Of a stretch of 64,000 bases of DNA, positions 59,262 through 64,000 are shown one piece after another. Under the pieces are notes generated by a model. It saw only the letters and a program-made list of their open reading frames with translations. It did no database searches and had not been told where the DNA came from. This DNA comes from Hormiphora californensis (Eukaryota > Ctenophora > Tentaculata > Cydippida > Pleurobrachiidae): contig CM035352.1 of the NCBI GenBank assembly GCA_020137815.1, positions 7,732,905 to 7,796,904 of the forward strand, in the 5' to 3' direction. The first letter of the stretch is position 1, and the number at the start of each line of letters is the position of its first letter. Both the position numbers and the translations under genes were made by a program.

Positions 59262-60055
59262 ATGAGTGGTAGCTTTTCTAACCGACTCAGAGTGAACAGT
59301 GATGAAAGAGTGACAAAGGGGGTATACCGTGAGGTTCAGAGTGAAGTTGTGGACCTAGTGCGAGAACTTTTCGTTCATGTTAAGGAAGCAGATTCTTTCC
59401 CCAAGAATTGGTCTGCTAGTTCAGCTTCCTGTTTCTGGGACAATCTGAAGTGTCCTAGTAAGAGTAAGATCAAGGCAGTGGGAAAACCTGAACTTGCTGA
59501 GTTTGCAGAGAAGGCATGTCGCTTGCTAGTTGAGCGGTGTTACCCAGGGGGGGTGACACGTAACACTTTGTAACACTTTGTAACATGTGCAGAAAACTTT
59601 TTGTGCACGTTACATGTTACAAAGTGTTACATAGTGTTACAAAGTGTTACATAGTGTTACAAAGTGTTACATAGTGTTACAAAGTGTTACATAGTGTTAC
59701 AAAGTGTTACATAGTGTTACAAAGTGTTACATAGTGTTACAAAGTGTTACATAGTGTTACAAAGTGTTACAAAGTGTTACATAGTGTTACAAAGTGTTAC
59801 ATAGTGTTACAAAGTGTTACATAGTGTTACAAAGTGTTACATAGTGTTACAAAGTGTTACATAGTGTTACAAAGTGTTACAAATTGTTACATAGTGTTAC
59901 AAAGTGTCACAAAGTGTTACATAGTGTCACAAAGTGTTACAAAGTGTTACAAATTGTTACAAAAACACAAGGATTTGTAGCGAAGCAAATTTTCAATCTT
60001 AGACCAAAAATTGATTTTGGAAAAATTTTATTTCTTTTTCCAACAGAAACGTTGT

Positions 60056-60450
60056 TGTAATGGTCATGCTTTGAGAGAATTCGGGAGAATTCCCATGTCT
60101 TATCAACACATCAAATTATCCCCTTCAAGCTAGGTTTTAACATACCCCTCGTCACCCAGTTGGTTGATGGTTCTTATCAACTAATCACGAGGTTGCCTAG
60201 TCAACAGTACTTAATGCTTGAATCAAACCACCAAATCAGAATTCAGAACATTTACTTCTAAGACAATCCCCGCTCTCATCTTTGTCGATAGCTGTATTTC
60301 TGTATCCCTTTACCCGCACTTAGTTAGACTTTGTTTTCCCACGTCTTTCCCTTTGTTACCCCTGTCCAGCAAACTCTCACTTCACTGTCTGCAACCAGCG
60401 ATCACATCACTGTCTGCGACCTGACCAGCATCACCGAGGAGATCATCACA
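60056..60450 (+). repeat. Left LTR
   Basis: 395 bp, starting TGTAATGG and ending in CA; carries a 7-bp GATGGTT-type segment missing from the right LTR. Confidence 0.92.
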
Positions 60451-60452
60451 AG

Positions 60453-60473
60453 TGGAGCCTGATACGAAATCTC
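60453..60473 (+). promoter_or_regulatory. Putative primer-binding site
   Basis: TGGAGCCTGATACGAAATCT begins with TGG, the complement of a tRNA CCA end, three bases after the left LTR. The tRNA was not identified. Confidence 0.6.
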
Positions 60474-60492
60474 CAAGTAAGTGCATCGAATC

Positions 60493-61548
60493 ATGGCTAG
60501 AACCAAAGAACAAATCCTCGCTGACATCAAAGCACTGAACGACCCTACAATCAAACGTGAAGTAGACACCTTGTTCTCCTCTACAAATGACGATCTCGCT
60601 AATGCAATCAACTCGCTTAGCCTCACAATGTCAAATCCCGTCCCAATAAAACAATTTGAGAAAGGAGGCAATTTCTCCAAATTCTGTAAAAGATTCTTAG
60701 ATCATGTCGTGACCAATCAAACCCCGGCCGATTCTGTCTATCTTCTTTTCACCCAGAATATATTGTGTGATGATATGTATTCATCAATCAAATCCATCGA
60801 ACTCACACCAGCACAGAAACTAAATCCAAAGGAATTCATTAAAATATTCCAAGATCATGTTTACGGAGAGAATGCTTTAGTTCTTCGTAATGAACTCCAT
60901 TCGTGCATCCAGAAGAAATCCGAAACCATCTCCGAATATGCATACAGACTCAGGGATAAATCATCTATCGCTTATCCTGACAATCCAAATCAGGCTAATA
61001 GCGACTGTCTCATTGTTTTTCTGAGAGGTATAAGCAATGCTGATATAAAGAGAAAGGTGAATGAATCCAACACCATCACCGATTTCTCATCCGCTGTCAA
61101 ATATGCTAAAAATCTGGAAAATGTCGAAAAAATGTTGAATCAAAAATCAAACAATCAAGTTGAGTTTGCTCTAGTTGCATCATCTGAGCAATATGAAATC
61201 TCCCGTGCTAACAGTTCCAAATCGAGATCCAGCTCACCTCATCCCCGAAGTTATAGACACAGATCATCATCGCGATCTCCATACCGCGACAGAAATCGAT
61301 ACCAATCCCGAAATCGCTCCAGCTCAAGATCAAGATCCTACTCGAGCTCCTCAGACTCATGCGAACGACCTTCCAACTCTCAATCCCGATCAAAGAGAGA
61401 TATGAAGTGCCATTTTTGTAAGAAGAAAGGTCATTTCAAAAAAGACTGTCAATTTTACATCAATCAAAAAGGTGAAAGAATCCGAATCACCAAATCGGGT
61501 AAATCAAACAAATCCACCTCAACCAATCGATTTCGGAGTAGGCACTAA
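60493..61548 (+). CDS. gag: Gag-like protein with zinc knuckle
   Basis: The frame runs from ATG 60493 (an ATG at 60481 is also in frame) for about 351 residues. Residues 1-230 are a helical capsid-like region with the FxKFCKRFLDHVV and IFQDHVYGENALVLRNELH segments typical of retrotransposon gag, including the R-D-K-SS region near YAYRLRDKS. Then comes an Arg/Ser-rich stretch and one CCHC zinc knuckle (CHFCKKKGHFKKDC). No protease or RT follows, in frame or out of frame. It probably binds and packages the element RNA, relying on enzymes from an autonomous relative. Confidence 0.85.
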   Translation: MARTKEQILADIKALNDPTIKREVDTLFSSTNDDLANAINSLSLTMSNPVPIKQFEKGGNFSKFCKRFLDHVVTNQTPADSVYLLFTQNILCDDMYSSIKSIELTPAQKLNPKEFIKIFQDHVYGENALVLRNELHSCIQKKSETISEYAYRLRDKSSIAYPDNPNQANSDCLIVFLRGISNADIKRKVNESNTITDFSSAVKYAKNLENVEKMLNQKSNNQVEFALVASSEQYEISRANSSKSRSSSPHPRSYRHRSSSRSPYRDRNRYQSRNRSSSRSRSYSSSSDSCERPSNSQSRSKRDMKCHFCKKKGHFKKDCQFYINQKGERIRITKSGKSNKSTSTNRFRSRH

Positions 61549-62830
61549 CAAATCTTCCACGTCAAATATCTCCTACACCGATCCAAATTCAGATCATGTC
61601 AATGAATTAGGTGTAAATCCCTTTACATCACATAAATCGTCATTCCGAGATTCAGTTATGAAATCTCCCGGATCATGGAGTCGAATTTTCCATGAATTCA
61701 CACACATGTTTTCCGTAACATTTTAACACAAACCTTGATGGTATTCACCCGAATCTCCTTTCCCACAGATAATGCTTGGATTTGCAGTACTTGATGGTAC
61801 AATATCAATCCAATTAAAACTCACCGTCTCTTGTTGACACTTCGGAAAGAGAGTCATTCGGTATTTGGTCAGATGACCTGGCATGTTGTATTGCACTTTT
61901 TTAGTTTCACAGATCCCACATATATTAACACGCTAACTGAAGGTGGTCAGGTCACCCACCTTATCGTTATCAAATCAAGGCACCGGAACACAGCATAATG
62001 TTACGCACAAATCGTTATGTAATACGAGTTTGTGCTCGGGACTTGTTGCCCAGCTGCTTGAACACTAGTGTCTGATCTAGTTGCAGCACCCACTTCATAT
62101 AGCTCGCCTGATTTTACTATGTTAGCTTAGCACTGAAAGTGCCACCCCGACCGATTTAGGCATCGCTATCGATGTAGTTGGCGTTGATGCCATTTCAAAT
62201 CGTAATATACACTGCTTTAAATCTTTGCCGATCTACCAAATCTCGTTGAAAAGATTGAGAATCTTTAGAAATCACACAGAGCATTAAAGCAGTGGAAGGG
62301 ACAGTTCTTTTCTTATTCTGTCACTAATAATTAAAATCTAACCGAATCACTCCATCTAGCTAATCATCAATTATGTCCTCATCGAAAATATTGAGGAATC
62401 CTGAATCTGATCTGTTCAGCCGTCATACCTAAATCAGAAGTTAGTTCCTGCGTTCCCACCAAATTCCGGTTCGCATACTAACTCAGCAAAATAAATCATA
62501 TTCCGACTGCTGCATCATCAAATGGATTGATCATCTATACCTAATCATCCAAATCCGGCTGCCGTATCCTCTTATGGATACAAAATCTACAAATCGTGCC
62601 AAAAATGTTGGGAAATAGTTGCCAAAATGTTGGGAAATAGTTGCCAAAATGTTGGGGAAGAAAGAAGAAAGAAGATGGCGACGAGACGGAGAACAACGAG
62701 AAGAGAGTGTCAAGAGTGTGATAGACTCTAATATGAGATGCAAAGACTCTAATATGAGATATAATTTTTAATTTTGATTTGTAATACTACGATTGGGAAA
62801 AGATTCTCTTTTCTTTTTCCTAGAGGGATT
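61549..62830 (+). other. Non-coding interior of the LTR element
   Basis: No reverse transcriptase, RNase H or integrase motif is found on either strand. There is an 84-codon open frame at 61472-61726, overlapping gag in another frame, with no recognised domain. Near 62585-62655 CCAAAATGTTGGGAAATAGTTG is tandemly repeated. Confidence 0.6.
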
Positions 62831-63218
62831 TGTAATGGTCATGCTTTGAGAGAATTCGGGAGAATTCCCATGTCTTATCAACACATCAAATTATCCCCTT
62901 CAAGCTAGGTTTTAACATACCCCTCGTCACCCAGTTGGTTCTTATCAACTAATCACGAGGTTGCCTAGTCAACAGTACTTAATGCTTGAATCAAACCACC
63001 AAATCAGAATTCAGAACATTTACTTCTAAGACAATCCCCGCTCTCATCTTTGTCGATAGCTGTATTTCTGTATCCCTTTACCCGCACTTAGTTAGACTTT
63101 GTTATCCCACGTCTTTCCCTTTGTTACCCCTGTCCAGCAAACTCTCACTTCACTGTCTGCAACCAGCGATCACATCACTGTCTGCGACCTGACCAGCATC
63201 ACCGAGGAGATCATCACA
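62831..63218 (+). repeat. Right LTR
   Basis: 388 bp, nearly identical to the left LTR, followed directly by the TTGT duplication. Confidence 0.92.
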
Positions 63219-64000
63219 TTGTATATCATCTTATTAAGTACAAAGAATCGATTACCAATGAAAAAAAGTCGATTGGGTCACAACTCACAGGTGACTCAGC
63301 ACATTGGGGACCTCTGAGAGGCACAATACTTCTAATATCACTCTTAAAACTTTACCGTTGTCTAAAGTTCATATTTTTCTTTACCAAATGGACTATTTCA
63401 GCCCTGATTTCCACAGTCGATGACATCGGAGGCTCAAAACATCCGCAAATTAGTAAAAAAGTGTATGTTTTAACCCTAGAAATGATGTAAAACTTTTAGA
63501 TGTGTTCTAGAAAGACACCAAAGTCGTTCAAATTACTTATTCACCAACCGTTGAAAATTTGCTTCGCTACAAATCCTTGTGCTTTTGTAACACTTTGTAA
63601 CAATTTGTAACACTTTGTAACAATTTGTAACACTTTGTGACACTATGTAACACTTTGTAACACTATGTAACACTATGTAACACTATGTAACACTTTGTAA
63701 CACTATGTAACACTTTGTAACACTATGTAACACTTTGTAACACTATGTAACACTTTGTAACACTTTGTAACACTTTGTAACACTTTGTAACACTATGTAA
63801 CACTTTGTAACACTTTGTAACACTTTGTAACACTATGTAACACTTTGTAACATGTGCAGAAAACTTTTTGTGCGCGTTACATGTTACAAAGTGTTACAAA
63901 GTGTTACGTGTCACCCCCCCCTACCCAGCTATTGATAAGCTGTCTATTGAAACTGAGGAGTGTGAGAGGAGAATCATTGACTGCCAAGAGGAGCTAATCA

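Larger units (their letters stand above)
60056..63218 (+). mobile_element. Gag-only (non-autonomous) LTR retrotransposon
   Basis: Two LTRs (60056-60450 and 62831-63218) begin TGTAATGGTCATGC and end ATCATCACA (TG...CA). TTGT flanks both sides (60052-60055, 63219-63222), a 4-bp target duplication. A primer-binding-like TGGAGCCTGATACGAAATCT starts three bases after the left LTR, and a purine-rich AGAGGGA lies just before the right LTR. The inside holds a gag-like gene but no protease, reverse transcriptase or integrase. The LTRs differ by one 7-bp indel and very few substitutions, so insertion is recent. Confidence 0.9.
59548..63921. mobile_element. Poly-G-capped foldback transposon with GTGTTACAAA subterminal repeats
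   Basis: Both ends read GGGGGGTGACACGTAACAC, inverted. They continue into long arms made of tandem GTGTTACAAA/GTGTTACATA decamers (59570-59960 and 63580-63900), closing with TTTGTAGCGAAGCAAATTTT and its inverse. TACCCAG flanks both sides (59541-59547, 63922-63928), a 7-bp target duplication. An internal palindromic block (GCAGAAAACTTTTTGTGC) sits near each tip. Without the LTR element inserted in it, the element would be about 1.2 kb and has no transposase. Confidence 0.85.
59262..64000 (+). pseudogene. Unidentified ORF split by nested transposons (continues past the window)
   Basis: An open frame begins at ATG 59262 and runs about 95 codons to 59547 (MSGSFSNRLRVNSDERV at the start, AEFAEKACRLLVERCYP at the break). 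The frame resumes at 63929 in the correct phase after the foldback element, if one copy of the 7-bp target duplication is removed, and stays open (LSIETEECERRIIDCQEEL) to the window end. The coding sequence is therefore interrupted by a 4.4-kb insertion. I do not recognise the protein; it is charged and helical and could be a host gene or the gag/ORF1 of an older element. Confidence 0.55.

Overview
This window is animal nuclear DNA. Protein-coding genes are split by many short GT-AG introns (mostly about 60-500 bp), and the gene set (SIVA, XPO4, FIG4, MMS19, TRNT1, RPAP2, mitochondrial EF-G1, acylphosphatase) is metazoan. The introns are full of poly-G/poly-C tracts, (CT)n and (GTTT)n microsatellites, minisatellites and small palindromic transposons. 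The lineage cannot be fixed from sequence alone. Short introns, apparent trans-splicing and small secreted lectin/ShKT proteins suggest an invertebrate, possibly an early-branching one.

Layout. 1-1.4 kb (+): last five exons of a PHD-finger protein. 2.1-3.2 kb (+): frameshifted actin-related sequence. 3.5-10.6 kb (+): complete 19-exon FIG4 phosphoinositide phosphatase with a foldback transposon in one intron. 10.9-12.2 kb: two 679-bp tandem repeats. 12.3-12.8 kb (+): acylphosphatase. 13.5-29.6 kb (-): a run read LisH/AT-hook/C2H2 nuclear protein, then SIVA, then exportin-4; one exportin-4 intron holds a 3.5-kb palindromic transposon made of inverted 489-bp tandem repeats. 29.9-30.6 kb (+): small secreted H-type-lectin-like protein. 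30.6-34.5 kb: transposon graveyard (LINE 3' end, MITEs, palindromes). 34.6-58.4 kb (+): five genes in one direction, mL54-like, MMS19, an SDR dehydrogenase, RPAP2 and GFM1. Two further genes are nested on the opposite strand inside introns: TRNT1 in MMS19, and a secreted TIL/ShKT/thyroglobulin-type-1 protein in GFM1. 59-64 kb: an unidentified ORF interrupted by a foldback transposon, itself interrupted by a gag-only LTR retrotransposon.

How the genes go together. The co-directional genes are separated by only about 180-610 bp. Almost every one has a clean 3' splice site 2-22 nt upstream of its start codon, with no convincing donor before it in the gaps I examined most closely. This is the pattern expected of spliced-leader trans-splicing of polycistronic transcripts: candidate operons LisH-SIVA-XPO4 (-) and mL54-MMS19-SDR-RPAP2-GFM1 (+). 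Several members are mitochondrial (mL54, GFM1) or concern Fe-S assembly or RNA polymerase II (MMS19, RPAP2). The nested genes and the isolated lectin-like gene lack this feature.

The second pervasive pattern is that minisatellites in this window are repeatedly anchored on exon edges. About twenty tandem duplications copy a splice donor, a splice acceptor, a start region or a stop region together with a few exon codons, leaving arrays of decoy splice sites next to the real one. Exon boundaries given for FIG4, ACYP, the LisH gene, mL54, MMS19 and GFM1 were checked for phase and give uninterrupted reading frames; those for XPO4, TRNT1 and the GFM1-nested gene are approximate.
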